DNA of 64,000 nt from Roseimaritima ulvae (lineage in GTDB: Bacteria; Planctomycetota; Planctomycetia; Pirellulales; Pirellulaceae), in NCBI RefSeq assembly GCF_008065135.1, contig NZ_CP042914.1:1922001-1986000 (forward strand), given 5' to 3'. Shown here piece by piece: positions 16,134 to 24,541 of this stretch; the first letter of the stretch is position 1, and each line of letters opens with the position of its first letter. Under the pieces are notes generated by a model, which did not search any database, was not told where the DNA came from, and worked only from the letters and a program-made list of their open reading frames with translations. The translations under genes were made by a program, and so were the position numbers.

Positions 16134-16138
16134 ATGAG

Positions 16139-16210
16139 TACTGAGGGCGGGAGTCGAACCCGCAAGCACTTGTTCCTAAGACAAGCGGCTCGCCGTTGGC
16201 CTACCTCAGC
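16139..16210 (-). tRNA. tRNA-Leu(TAG) with short variable loop
   Basis: Acceptor GCTGAGG/CCTCAGT. D stem GGC/GCC. Anticodon arm CTTGT-CTTAGGA-ACAAG gives TAG. The variable loop is 5 nt (TGCTT). T arm GCGGG-TTCGACT-CCCGC. Confidence 0.8.
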
Positions 16211-16222
16211 GTTTTTGAAAAG

Positions 16223-16293
16223 TGGAGCACCGGGGAATCGAACCCCGATTTTCTGGGTGCAAAACAGACGTCTTCCCGTTGGACGAGCGCCCA
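16223..16293 (-). tRNA. tRNA-Ala(TGC), second copy
   Basis: Anticodon arm TCTGT-TTTGCAC-CCAGA gives TGC (one closing mismatch). T arm CGGGG-TTCGATT-CCCCG is perfect. Acceptor TGGGCGC/GTGCTCC has a mismatch at the first pair. D stem GTC/GAC. Confidence 0.7.
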
Positions 16294-16299
16294 ATGAAT

Positions 16300-16380
16300 G
16301 AAGTTGGAAGTAAGAAGGGTGAAGTGTGAAATCGGTTCGGTTTTGTCCTTCAAACTTCTAACTTCACCCTTCAAACTTCC
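16300..16380. repeat. Inverted-repeat element, family 1, gene-less
   Basis: The arms GAAGTTGGAAGTAAGAAGGG and the inverse ending CTTCACCCTTCAAACTTCC lie around a loop of about 20 bp. It directly precedes the decayed four-helix-bundle gene. Confidence 0.72.
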
Positions 16381-16459
16381 TTCCGTGTTATGCATTCAGA
16401 CGCGGAGCACTGTCGCCGGTCGACTTGCGGTGGTTCTTGATCGCTTTATGCGAGGCAAC

Positions 16460-16695
16460 TTCTTCGATCCGGCACATCGATTGGCGCGAATGTGGAGGAA
16501 GCCCAAGCATGTGAAAGTAAGCGTGACTTCGTTCGCAAGTATTCGATTGCAGCCAAAGAGGCACGCGAGACACATTATTGGCTGCGTTTGTTGGCCTAGA
16601 CCGAGGTCCTTGCTCCATCTCGTCTTGAGCCACTCACTGCTGAAGCCAACGAGCTCATTGCAATCTTGACATCAATCTGTAAGAAGAACCGGTGA
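16460..16695 (+). pseudogene. Decayed copy of the family-1 four-helix-bundle gene
   Basis: The frame reads QLLRSGTSIGANVEE, ...RKYSIAAKEARETHYWL and ends ...ANELIAILTSICKKNR, closely matching the protein at 13494. It has an in-frame TAG after LRLLA where the intact copy has serine, and the 5' part is scrambled or frameshifted. Its right arm (TTTCAAACTTCGAACTTCAC, 16701-16733) still follows the stop codon, as in the intact element. Confidence 0.8.
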
Positions 16696-16700
16696 CGACC

Positions 16701-16733
16701 TTTCAAACTTCGAACTTCACCCTTCAAACTTCC
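16701..16733. repeat. Right arm of a family-1 element
   Basis: TTTCAAACTTCGAACTTCAC and on, ending CAAACTTCC: the right inverted-repeat arm belonging to the decayed element at 16460-16695. Confidence 0.7.
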
Positions 16734-16737
16734 AAGC

Positions 16738-16806
16738 ACGCACGCAAGGATTTGAGGGTTACGGGCCACAGTCCGTACTCCGCTTCTCCCGTGTTTCATT
16801 AGGTTC
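16738..16806 (-). tRNA. tRNA-His(GTG)-like remnant
   Basis: The minus strand shows an anticodon region TACGG-ACTGTGGC-CCGTA, with an 8-nt loop containing GTG, but the T arm is not canonical and the acceptor ends do not pair well. It is the last tRNA-like unit of this block. A well-formed His(GTG) exists at 28991-29066, so this is probably a relic. Confidence 0.35.
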
Positions 16807-16823
16807 ACGGGGATAAAGACGCT

Positions 16824-16904
16824 CCACGGACGACTAGGTTCGCGGGCTTTTAGACTTCCCTAGCGTGGGACGTGCGCTAACGGACGAGGGCCAAACGCAC
16901 GTCC
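16824..16904. other. Two strong adjacent stem-loops at the array edge
   Basis: The first is a two-part helix: CCACG/CGTGG outside and CTAGG/CCTAG inside. The second is GGACGTGCG (from 16867) with CGCACGTCC (ending 16904), a perfect 9-bp stem. They lie between the tRNA block and the AbiC-type gene. Could be a small RNA, a terminator or an element end; nothing decides between these. Confidence 0.45.
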
Positions 16905-17011
16905 GTCAAACTCGCACGATTTTTTAAATGAAAGCCGCCGAAGTAAACGCCGCTGAGTTGTGTAGCTATACTTCACGAATTAAGACGCGAATACGTGAAG
17001 GAAGGACACCA

Positions 17012-17971
17012 ATGACCCAAGCAGTTGAATTGGAAGAGGGGCGAGAACGCTCGCTCGTGTGGCTCAAATGGCTTTGTGTGGCCTTCATCGCCGTTTGCAT
17101 CATTGTCGCCGTCGTGGCGACCCCAGGATCAATTTGGTTGGCAACCGGAAAAGAGCCAGCGACAGCAGGTGAATTTGGGGACATGTTCGGCGCAAGCAAC
17201 GCTCTGTTCTCAGGCCTGGCGTTTTTAGGTGTCGTTGTGGCAATCCTGCTCCAAAGCCAGGAGCTCGCTCTGCAGCGAGAGGAACTCAAGTCGACAAGGC
17301 AAGTTCTTAGCGACCAACGCAATGAAATGAAGACACAGAACGCTGCCTTGGCAAAACAGCAATTTCAAAGCATGTTTTTTCAGATGGTTTCCCTACACAA
17401 TCAAATTGTCAATGACCTGGATACGACATATGACACGGTCCGATCACGGGGATTCCAATCTGGTCGCGGTTTAAGGGGGGGGTTCACCCCCGCTGTTACC
17501 ACGGCCACAACTGTAAGAGGACGGGATGTGTTCCCGGTGTTTTTCAAAAACTTCAAAAGTATTGTCCACAACAATTTAGAAATCGTGGACACACAAGCAG
17601 ATTGCGCAGGGTCAGATGCTCAACAAAACGCCCGCAGAGCATTTAGCATTGCATTCTCCATGTTTTACGAAAAACATTCTGGCGACCTTGGCCACTATTT
17701 CCGAAACCTTTACACGATAGTGAAGTATGCAGACAAGCACGGTGGAGTGAACTCACAAGACTACATAAACATTCTGAGGGCTCAGTTATCGTCCTTTGAA
17801 CTAGCACTATTGTTTTACAATTGCACCTGCGGTCAAGGCATATCTAGGTTCCTTCCGTTGGTTGAGAAGTATGCATTTTTTGAGCATATGCAAATTGAAC
17901 TACTGTTTGACTCTGATCACTTAGAGTGGATCGACCACACTGCATTCGAAGAGGCAGTTAGAGTTGACTAG
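17012..17971 (+). CDS. Putative phage abortive-infection protein, AbiC type
   Basis: A 319-residue protein. The ATG at 17012 is preferred over 16928 because AAGGAAGGA lies just upstream. Two membrane segments are near the N-terminus (WLCVAFIAVCIIVAVVA and SGLAFLGVVVAILL), followed by a coiled coil (SQELALQREELKSTRQVL) and a soluble domain with YNCTCGQGISRFLPLVEKYA and FEHM, the pattern of the putative AbiC family (phage-induced growth arrest or death). It lies at the left edge of the accessory region that splits the tRNA array and reads against the tRNAs. Defence function is inferred from the family; the trigger is unknown. Confidence 0.7.
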   Translation: MTQAVELEEGRERSLVWLKWLCVAFIAVCIIVAVVATPGSIWLATGKEPATAGEFGDMFGASNALFSGLAFLGVVVAILLQSQELALQREELKSTRQVLSDQRNEMKTQNAALAKQQFQSMFFQMVSLHNQIVNDLDTTYDTVRSRGFQSGRGLRGGFTPAVTTATTVRGRDVFPVFFKNFKSIVHNNLEIVDTQADCAGSDAQQNARRAFSIAFSMFYEKHSGDLGHYFRNLYTIVKYADKHGGVNSQDYINILRAQLSSFELALLFYNCTCGQGISRFLPLVEKYAFFEHMQIELLFDSDHLEWIDHTAFEEAVRVD

Positions 17972-18703
17972 CGTCAAAAAGTATTGAGAAGCGTTTGTCT
18001 ATCGTTGGTTAGACGCGTTCCTTGAGGTGGTGATTGACCATCTCGATGCCATCAAATTAGCGGATTCAAATAGCATGCAGTGCGAACGATCACGATAGTA
18101 TTCCTGGACTCGAAATACCTGGAGGCCGTAAACTCCCTCCCTTCGATCCTGAGCGGTAGTCGACTGATCCTCGTCGCTATCACCGCCGGCTATAGATTTG
18201 CTTGGGTTGCATCACGACGGTAGGCGTGCGGCAGGACTATCGCCGGATTAGTTTTCGGCGACATCCGCGGCCAAGAGATGTGCAAGCTTGCCCTGATGTC
18301 CGTCCTCCTGCATGGCCTGCACACCGACTTAACAACTTGCCAGCTAAGTCGGGCATATACTCTCCGTGCGTCAAAAGATAGGGAGCAAAGCATACGCCTC
18401 TAGCGTGCGATGTGCTCTGGCAATTCGCCAGGGGCCGACAAAGGACACGGCCCATGTTGCGAACGTCGCTGTCAACATCGCGCAGGGGCTGAGTCCATTT
18501 TGGAAAACGGCATTTTCAGTTACGAGTCGTCATCGTTGCCTGCGGACTCAGGCCTTTGCTTCCGGTTAGGATAGTCTTTGTAAGAGCAGAACTGTAGGTA
18601 CACACCAACACCAGTGATCACAAGAGTGACCAACGCGATGAATTCAGACATCAAGAAAGTCCTCAAAGAAAACAGGCTGTTAAAACCGATCGGGAATGCG
18701 GGT
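17972..18703. other. Intergenic stretch with the first 71-bp direct repeat
   Basis: No gene supported. Contains the 71-bp repeat (18089-18159) and, after it, a diverged second similarity to the DNA at 19400-19460 (TTTGCTTGGGTTGCAT against TTTGCTTTGGTTGCAC), so a longer ancestral repeat has partly decayed. Confidence 0.5.
18089..18159. repeat. 71-bp perfect direct repeat, copy 1
   Basis: Identical to 19320-19390 (from ATCACGATAGTATTCC to CCTGAGCGGTAG). The two copies lie 1231 bp apart and enclose one small gene. Confidence 0.9.
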
Positions 18704-19156
18704 CTAGAGTCCCGCCAAGTTTAAATCAGTCAAAACAGCCTGCGACTTCTTTGCGGCTATTTCAATGTCTTTAACGTACTCCTCGTTCGACCTCACCAAT
18801 TCTTCGAACAGCGGATGCACATGGTCTAGCAGAGAGATTCGGAGATGGGTCGGAGCTTCACCAATAGGTTTCCAATTCGGATCATCTTCGGGATCAGCAT
18901 AAATCAGCTCGCCAATGCAGATTCGCCATGCCCCTTTGATCTTTTGGATACCAATCAGCTCTTCGCCGATCGGCGGTTGTGCATGGGCACCACTGAAAAT
19001 ACTGTCAAAGCACAGCCAGGTACCCCGAAGGATTCCTTGAGACTTAAAGAATTCTTCGATCTCGTCCCACGCTTGACTGATTTGATCGAGAAGAGGAGAT
19101 GCTTGCTTTATTGCAGCTTTGTTACGCTCCAAGAACGCAGGATCGAACGACGGCAT
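18704..19156 (-). CDS. Hypothetical protein between the 71-bp repeats
   Basis: A 150-residue acidic, soluble protein, not recognised (MPSFDPAFLERNKAAIKQAS). The ATG at 19156 has GGAG at a proper distance; the frame also opens at a TTG at 19192. The middle (GTWLCFDSIFSGAHAQPPIG, then RICIGELIYADPEDDPNWKP) looks like a compact globular domain. Being flanked by direct repeats it may be a mobile cassette. Confidence 0.6.
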   Translation of the reverse strand: MPSFDPAFLERNKAAIKQASPLLDQISQAWDEIEEFFKSQGILRGTWLCFDSIFSGAHAQPPIGEELIGIQKIKGAWRICIGELIYADPEDDPNWKPIGEAPTHLRISLLDHVHPLFEELVRSNEEYVKDIEIAAKKSQAVLTDLNLAGL

Positions 19157-19208
19157 TTTCAATACTCCATTCAGAGGTTTCAAGATTTTCAATTGCCTCT
19201 GTCAGGGT

Positions 19209-19390
19209 TCAAGCTGAGGTTGGCACTGACGGAATCTTAGGCTTTGTCTCTTCCAAAAACAAGTTGAGTTGAGTGAGAAATGCCAAATACGAATACTCTG
19301 AAGCCGTCGAACCAACGTAATCACGATAGTATTCCTGGACTCGAAATACCTGGAGGCCGTAAACTCCCTCCCTTCGATCCTGAGCGGTAG
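19209..19390 (-). pseudogene. Orphan C-terminal coding fragment that includes the 71-bp repeat
   Basis: The minus strand reads TAQDRREGVYGLQVFRVQEY, continues with YRDYVGSTASEYSYLAFL and ends KPKIPSVPTSA-stop: about 60 clean codons, no start, a stop just upstream. The 71-bp repeat is its 5' part, so the second repeat copy (18089-18159) is a smaller piece of the same gene. Family not recognised. Confidence 0.45.
19320..19390. repeat. 71-bp perfect direct repeat, copy 2
   Basis: Same sequence as 18089-18159. Lies 100 bp before the resolvase-like gene. Confidence 0.9.
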
Positions 19391-19489
19391 ATGGTTAGCT
19401 CCCATCGCAGTCAAGTGCCGTCCGTTGTGGTTTTGCTTTGGTTGCACCACAACGGGCGGTAGACGCCGTCTCGCAACCAAAGACCTCTC

Positions 19490-20068
19490 GTGAAAATCAA
19501 AACCTCCACGGCCCGAAGACGTGCCGAAGCAACGGGCCGGGCCAGCTCGGTCATTCAACACGCGGACACTGCGCTTGCCCCCGGCGACAAGGTGATCCTT
19601 TGCTGCCGCGTTTCGGAACGAGCCCAGGGCCACAAAAAGACTCTCTCAAGACAGGCACGATACGCCCGCGCTGAGATGAGTAGACGTGGGATCGAAGTGG
19701 TCGACGTCAAAACCCATGTCGGTTCGGGGGTCGATCCCTTTTGGCTCACGTCCGCCGCCGCAGAAGCTGAGCGACTCGGGGCCAAACTGCTCGCGACCGA
19801 TGTGACTCGATTCATTCGGCACCCTGGATACACCAACAGGGACCAAACTCCCCAGGCCCGTGATTCGGAATTGTACGATCTAAAGTTCGCAACCCTCGGT
19901 GTCCCGTTGGTCACACTGCTGCACCCTGACGCGACGTCAAGCGAGTGCAGGGCATTCGAGACGCGGATAGGAAAAGACGTCGCAGGCAACAGCGGCGGGA
20001 GGCCGAGCAAGCAACAAGCACGGGATCGGAAGGCCGTTTACGAGCTGTTGAAAAGGACCCCCGCATGA
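19490..20068 (+). CDS. Resolvase-like serine recombinase domain protein
   Basis: A 192-residue protein. VILCCRVSERAQGHKKTLSR resembles the N-terminal catalytic strand of serine recombinases (x-x-RVS...SLxxQ), with R40 and S42 in the catalytic places. The following ARAEMSRRGIEVVDVKTHVG and AEAERLGAKLLATDVTRFIR segments match the rest of the resolvase fold; the last 30 residues (GGRPSKQQARDRKAVYELLK) look like a small DNA-binding tail. It is shorter than usual resolvases and diverged. It may act on the neighbouring repeats; that is a guess. Confidence 0.6.
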   Translation: MKIKTSTARRRAEATGRASSVIQHADTALAPGDKVILCCRVSERAQGHKKTLSRQARYARAEMSRRGIEVVDVKTHVGSGVDPFWLTSAAAEAERLGAKLLATDVTRFIRHPGYTNRDQTPQARDSELYDLKFATLGVPLVTLLHPDATSSECRAFETRIGKDVAGNSGGRPSKQQARDRKAVYELLKRTPA

Positions 20069-20484
20069 TTGGGGGAAACACTATTCGCAGATCAACGGCC
20101 CACAGGTCCATTGCGTCCCGTTATTCATTGGGACCAACGGTTCTGACGTGCCCTGTGTCCTCCACAGAAAAGCGTTAGTACATACCCTCCACGGTCCTGC
20201 CCAAAAGAAATATCGGGAATTCTGAAAAACTTTTCACCCTTCGCTACCCACCCTCACCGTCTCACGGCTCATCTCATCCGGCCCAGCGCAAACATCGCCC
20301 TTGAGGCCCTAGGACCGCGTCTGCCGCCGTCCTTTCGGTTCACCCGACATCACCAGCGTTCGGACCGTCAAAGTGAATTGGCACGACGCTTGAAATCCGA
20401 AACGTCAGACCGATAGTGTCTCTGTCGAGGGGATTCATAACTGCCGTGAATTCCAAATATACGCCCACTGTAGGTTTACCCACG
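20069..20484. other. Intergenic stretch, no gene seen
   Basis: Begins with a small GC hairpin (ACCCCCGCATGATTGGGGG region) just inside or after the resolvase-like stop codon, a likely terminator. The rest shows no coding pattern. Confidence 0.4.
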
Positions 20485-21282
20485 ATGAAAACCAATCAAC
20501 TAGCCGAACGTGCCAACCTCCTGCACGATGAAATCGAAACTCACCTGCGCTCCGCCGTTATCAAAGCGAAGGAATGTGGCGAAGTCCTGAATGAGGCCAA
20601 GAAGCAAACACCGCACGGGACGTGGATGGACTGGCTCGAAGAAAACTTCAAGGCGTCCCATCAAACCGCCTGTGCGTACATGCGGATCGCAAAGCACTGG
20701 GACTGTCTGGAATCGATCTACAAGGCACCAGAAGAATTCGAAGGGTTCAACACCATCGACGCCGCACTAAAACTGATCGCAAGATACAAGCCTTCCAAAA
20801 TCTCCAATGAGGACATGCCGATTATCAAACCAGCCAACAAGCTCAAGGAGATCGAGCACCTCAGGAAAGACTTGATCAAACGCCTCGGAGATTTCTTGCC
20901 CGATCTATTGGACGTAGACGAGCTATCTGAGATACACCACAAACGGCTACTGCTGGACGGAACGAAAACCACACTGCCGGATGGACGCTTAGCGATCGTC
21001 ATCAGCACACGCAAGATAGGTGACTGTGACGAACAGGATCCGTTTCGTATGGACGTCGATGCGTTGGTGGGTGCGATTGCGGACCAGAACCCAGTGAGCA
21101 CAGGACGGCGAACCAGGACGGTGAAAAGTGAACGAAACGTTTTCACGCATCCATCATCCCTACCCGCTCACAGTCCCAAGCAACGGACACACGGCCGCAG
21201 TCCCGGAGTCGTGTTGTCCGTCCCGGGCTTAGCTCCTCCCGCGCTGGAACGTCGCCCCGCGTCCGTTGTGTCCCCTTCGTAA
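20485..21282 (+). CDS. DUF3102-like phage/plasmid protein
   Basis: A 265-residue protein. ATG at 20485 chosen (MKTNQLAERANLLHDEIETH), since residues upstream of it are not family-like. The N-terminal 80 residues (SAVIKAKECGEVLNEAKKQ, HGTWMDWLEENFKASHQTAC, YMRIAKHW) match the DUF3102 family found in phages and integrative elements. A coiled-coil stretch and a basic, low-complexity tail follow. Often near replication or partition genes; exact role unknown. Confidence 0.7.
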   Translation: MKTNQLAERANLLHDEIETHLRSAVIKAKECGEVLNEAKKQTPHGTWMDWLEENFKASHQTACAYMRIAKHWDCLESIYKAPEEFEGFNTIDAALKLIARYKPSKISNEDMPIIKPANKLKEIEHLRKDLIKRLGDFLPDLLDVDELSEIHHKRLLLDGTKTTLPDGRLAIVISTRKIGDCDEQDPFRMDVDALVGAIADQNPVSTGRRTRTVKSERNVFTHPSSLPAHSPKQRTHGRSPGVVLSVPGLAPPALERRPASVVSPS

Positions 21283-21446
21283 AGACAACGCGGGAGGGGA
21301 CGTTTCCGGGCCCCATCCCTGTCCAAACACACGCTGGAACGCCCCGTCCAGTTCCGGCCTGGCCATCCAAACTCCCCGGCGTGACACTGTCCGTGGGACG
21401 TGAACCCACGTCCACTACGACCGTTTCCACACACAGGAATGATTTG

Positions 21447-21812
21447 ATGGCTACGAAGAAAGCAACCACCGCTCGCACGTCCAAGGCAGCCGCTCCGAAA
21501 GCGACCAAGTCCACACGGGCCAAGAAGACTGTGAGCAAACCCGCAGCGTCCACGTCCAAAGCCAAAGCAAAGGACAAGCCCAAGGCCCCGGGAGTGATCG
21601 CAAGCATCATCGAGGTGCTTACGAAAGCAACCAAGACCAAACCCGTAACGAAGGAGCAGCTACTAGCCCAGTTGGTCAAACGATTCCCCGAACGGACTCC
21701 CGAAGCGATGACCCGGACGATCAATTGCCAAGTCCCGTCCCGTCTGTTGAGCGACAAGGGAATCAAAGTGCAGTCCACCGACAAGGCCCCTAAGGGCTAT
21801 TGGATCGCGTAG
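21447..21812 (+). CDS. Histone H1-like Lys/Ala-rich protein with C-terminal winged-helix-like part
   Basis: A 121-residue protein. Residues 1-48 are Ala/Lys/Thr-rich (ATKKATTARTSKAAAPKATK), like bacterial H1-type DNA-compaction proteins. The remainder (SIIEVLTKATKTKPVTKEQL, FPERTPEAMTRTINCQVPSR) resembles a small helical DNA-binding domain. Probably coats or bridges DNA. A strong terminator follows (21841-21872), so it is a single-gene unit. Confidence 0.65.
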   Translation: MATKKATTARTSKAAAPKATKSTRAKKTVSKPAASTSKAKAKDKPKAPGVIASIIEVLTKATKTKPVTKEQLLAQLVKRFPERTPEAMTRTINCQVPSRLLSDKGIKVQSTDKAPKGYWIA

Positions 21813-21840
21813 ACGCTGCGCAACACAACGACCACAGCAC

Positions 21841-21872
21841 ACGGGCCCGGTTATCCACACCGGGCCCGTTTA
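21841..21872 (+). terminator. Rho-independent terminator after the H1-like gene
   Basis: Stem ACGGGCCCGG with CCGGGCCCGT around TTATCCACA, followed by TTTACG. Confidence 0.8.
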
Positions 21873-21909
21873 CGTTACGAATCAAACGAACCATCAGGAG
21901 CAAAGCACT

Positions 21910-22602
21910 ATGTCCAAACGGATCATCGGATACATCAGGGTTAGCACCGACAAGCAGGAACGGAGCGGACTTGGCCTGGAAGCCCAGTTAGCCGCACTCG
22001 AAGCATACGCAGCGATGACGGGTAGTGAAATCATCCGCGTCTATCGGGAGGTTGAGTCGGGCAAACGCAACGACCGTCCCGAACTTGCAAAGGCGATGAG
22101 CCATGCAAAACGATCCAAGGCCACATTGGTGATTGCTAAGTTGGACCGCCTCGCACGCAACGTTCATTTCGTATCTGGTTTGATGGAGTCCGGTGTGGAT
22201 TTCGTTTGCTGTGATAACCCTCATGCAAACCGGCTCACCATTCACGTTCTCGCAGCGACGGCGGAGGACGAAGCCCGGCGAATCAGTGAACGAACGAAAG
22301 CAGCACTAGCCGCATACAAAGCGCGGGGCGGCAAGTTGGGTGCAGCACGCGACAACGCCCATACGCTCACCCAAGACGACCGACGGAGGGGCGGTGTCCA
22401 CGCGGGAGAATTTGCAAGAACCGAAGCGATGAAAGCCTATGCCGACCTGATCCCGCTCATGGTGGACTGGAGGGATGATGGGGAATCACAACAGGCGATT
22501 GCAATCAAGTTGAACGAGGAAGGACACACCACGCGCAACGGTAAGCCGTGGAATCAAGTGCAGGTTTCCAGGGTGCTGAGACGGTACGCAAACGCGACTT
22601 GA
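21910..22602 (+). CDS. Serine recombinase (resolvase/invertase family)
   Basis: A 230-residue protein. IGYIRVSTDKQERSGLGLEA holds the catalytic S12 after R10; KLDRLARNVHFVSGLMESGV and TAAEDEARRISERTKAALAA are the conserved catalytic-domain and E-helix parts. The C-terminus (QAIAIKLNEEGHTTRNGKPW, then QVSRVLRRYAN) is the recombinase helix-turn-helix. Size fits resolvases and invertases. ATG is preceded by AGGAGC. It may resolve or invert DNA within the element; no inverted site pair was identified. Confidence 0.88.
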   Translation: MSKRIIGYIRVSTDKQERSGLGLEAQLAALEAYAAMTGSEIIRVYREVESGKRNDRPELAKAMSHAKRSKATLVIAKLDRLARNVHFVSGLMESGVDFVCCDNPHANRLTIHVLAATAEDEARRISERTKAALAAYKARGGKLGAARDNAHTLTQDDRRRGGVHAGEFARTEAMKAYADLIPLMVDWRDDGESQQAIAIKLNEEGHTTRNGKPWNQVQVSRVLRRYANAT

Positions 22603-22671
22603 TTTTTGACCGGGACAGTCTCGGGATATGGGTGAAAGTACACGAGTTATCAAACACCTACGGACGAACCC

Positions 22672-23064
22672 ATGCCCAAGACCAAACGCCCCTCTACCCG
22701 ATCGGAACGAAAGGCCAAGCAGCCGACGCGGCTCCCCCAACGCTTTGAGCCCAAGTTCTTAGAGCAGGCGGACGGTCGGCAAGTTGCAGTCCGTGAAATC
22801 AAAAAGCGTCTGAACGTTTTAATGGCGGACGTGGGAGCGGACAGCTATCAGAAAGAACTGCTGGTCCGTCGGGCGATCTTTATCAGTGTGCAACTTGAAA
22901 CGATGGAAGTAAACGCGGCCGAGGGTGGGATGTTCGATATGGGCGTTTACACCCAGGCCGTTAATGCGCTGAGTGGTCTACTCACGAAACTGGGTATGGA
23001 GAAATCCGCACCAGACGTAGTGGACTTGAGCGACTATCTCAAGACGAGCGGGGCCAAGCGATGA
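22672..23064 (+). CDS. Small phage-like protein upstream of terminase, possible small subunit
   Basis: A 130-residue protein with a basic head (PKTKRPSTRSERKAKQPTRL) and helical body (VREIKKRLNVLMADVGADSY, AVNALSGLLTKLGMEKS). Its stop overlaps the terminase start by 4 bp (ATGA), indicating translational coupling. Position and size fit a terminase small subunit or packaging accessory protein; sequence family not recognised. Confidence 0.55.
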   Translation: MPKTKRPSTRSERKAKQPTRLPQRFEPKFLEQADGRQVAVREIKKRLNVLMADVGADSYQKELLVRRAIFISVQLETMEVNAAEGGMFDMGVYTQAVNALSGLLTKLGMEKSAPDVVDLSDYLKTSGAKR

Positions 23065-24539
23065 ACATCATCGAAGCATGCAAAGACCCCAATCTCTTTC
23101 GTCCGTTCCTCGCAGACGAGAACGGCGGCTTGGGCACATGGTTCAAGTGGTTTGCTTGCCTCCGTGGGCTGTATGGCATGCCCTACGGTCCCAAAGCATC
23201 GAATGCCCTTGTCCTGGTGACCAAGCGCAATCCCGCCCACTATCCGTTGGAGGGTTTCAAGTCTGCGTTGTTCTTGACTGGTCGTCGTTCGGGTAAGTCC
23301 AGAATGGCCGCGGTGATCGGTGCCTATGAGGCAGCACTAGCAGGAAACGAAACCCGGCTCGCTAAAGGTGAAAAGGGCGTCGTTGCGGTGATTGCTCCCA
23401 CCAAGAATCAAGGCGGGATTGTTCGCAACTACATCAGGGCGATTTTCGAAACTCCAATACTCGCCAGGCAAATGGTCCGTGAAACACGCGAAGGGTTTGA
23501 GCTTCGCAACGGAATCGAGATTCGCATCATGGCGGGCGACTTTCGAACCGTGCGAGGTTTCACGTTGGTGGCCGCCATCATTGATGAAATCGCGTTCTTC
23601 GGTTTGGACGAAGAATCGAAAGTGAAATCCGATACCGAATTGATTCGAGCGGTCCAGCCATCGCTTGCAACCTGTCGGGGCAAGCTGATCGCAATCAGTT
23701 CTCCGTATGCTAAGCGCGGATGGGTCTACAAAACGCATTCGAATCACTTTGGGAACGACAAAGGCAAAACGCTTGTGGTCAACTGTCCGTCGCGGACACT
23801 GAACCCGACGCTTCCCCAGGACATCGTTGACGAAGCGATGGAAGAAGACGCAGCATCGGCCCGTAGTGAATACCTGGGGATGTTCCGTGACGACATTGCG
23901 GCGTTCATCGGTCGGGACGCTGTGGAAGCGTTGGTCAAAAAGGGACGCGACTCATTGTTGCCCCGCGCTAGGAAAACCTACTGGGCATTCGTCGATATGA
24001 GCGGGGGCCGGAGTGATGACCATGCGCTGGCAATCGCTCACATGGAACACCGGACAGTCATTCTCGATTTCGTCAAACGATACAAGCCCGGGCAAAGTCC
24101 GTACACGGTCGTCCGTGATATGTCCGAGCAGATGGGACGTTACCACATCAAACGGGTCCATGGCGACAACTACGCGGCCGATTGGGTGGCGAAGTCCTTT
24201 CAAGAACACAACATCCATTTCACCAAAGCCGACAGAAATAAGTCCGCCCTGTACTTGGAACTATTGCCCCGATTGGGCAGCGGTGAAATCGAATTGATCG
24301 ACAACGAAGTTTTGATTGACCAGTTATCGAACCTGGAACGTCGCACACGCAGCGGCGGGAAAGACATCATCGACCACGCCCCCGGGGGTCATGACGACTT
24401 GGCAAACGCCGTCGCGGGTGTGTCCTGCGTGACCAGCAAGGGAAAGTTGCGGGTGGGTGCGCTGCGTACCAGCGACTCACAAACCACCAGCGTCGAATTC
24501 AGGCGTCGCTGGTTTTACTCACACTTATTGGAGACCTAA
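23061..24539 (+). CDS. Phage terminase large subunit (packaging ATPase-nuclease)
   Basis: A 492-residue protein. Walker A is GRRSGKS (residues 74-80), Walker B region VAAIIDEIAFF (about 170), coupling motif ISSPYAKRGWVY, and a C-terminal RNase H-like nuclease with DMSGGRSDDHALAIAH, HGDNYAADWV and HDDLANAVAG. All catalytic elements look intact. It should translocate and cut phage or element DNA into a prohead; the portal and capsid genes it needs are not in this window, so the element may depend on a helper phage or be decayed. Confidence 0.85.
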   Translation: MNIIEACKDPNLFRPFLADENGGLGTWFKWFACLRGLYGMPYGPKASNALVLVTKRNPAHYPLEGFKSALFLTGRRSGKSRMAAVIGAYEAALAGNETRLAKGEKGVVAVIAPTKNQGGIVRNYIRAIFETPILARQMVRETREGFELRNGIEIRIMAGDFRTVRGFTLVAAIIDEIAFFGLDEESKVKSDTELIRAVQPSLATCRGKLIAISSPYAKRGWVYKTHSNHFGNDKGKTLVVNCPSRTLNPTLPQDIVDEAMEEDAASARSEYLGMFRDDIAAFIGRDAVEALVKKGRDSLLPRARKTYWAFVDMSGGRSDDHALAIAHMEHRTVILDFVKRYKPGQSPYTVVRDMSEQMGRYHIKRVHGDNYAADWVAKSFQEHNIHFTKADRNKSALYLELLPRLGSGEIELIDNEVLIDQLSNLERRTRSGGKDIIDHAPGGHDDLANAVAGVSCVTSKGKLRVGALRTSDSQTTSVEFRRRWFYSHLLET

Positions 24540-24541
24540 TC

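Noticed and set aside
18366-18569. 67-codon open frame with ANVAVNIAQG resembling the IVP core
   Set aside because: Only a few residues resemble ANVEEG/NIVEG; nothing else matches and no inverted-repeat arms are nearby.
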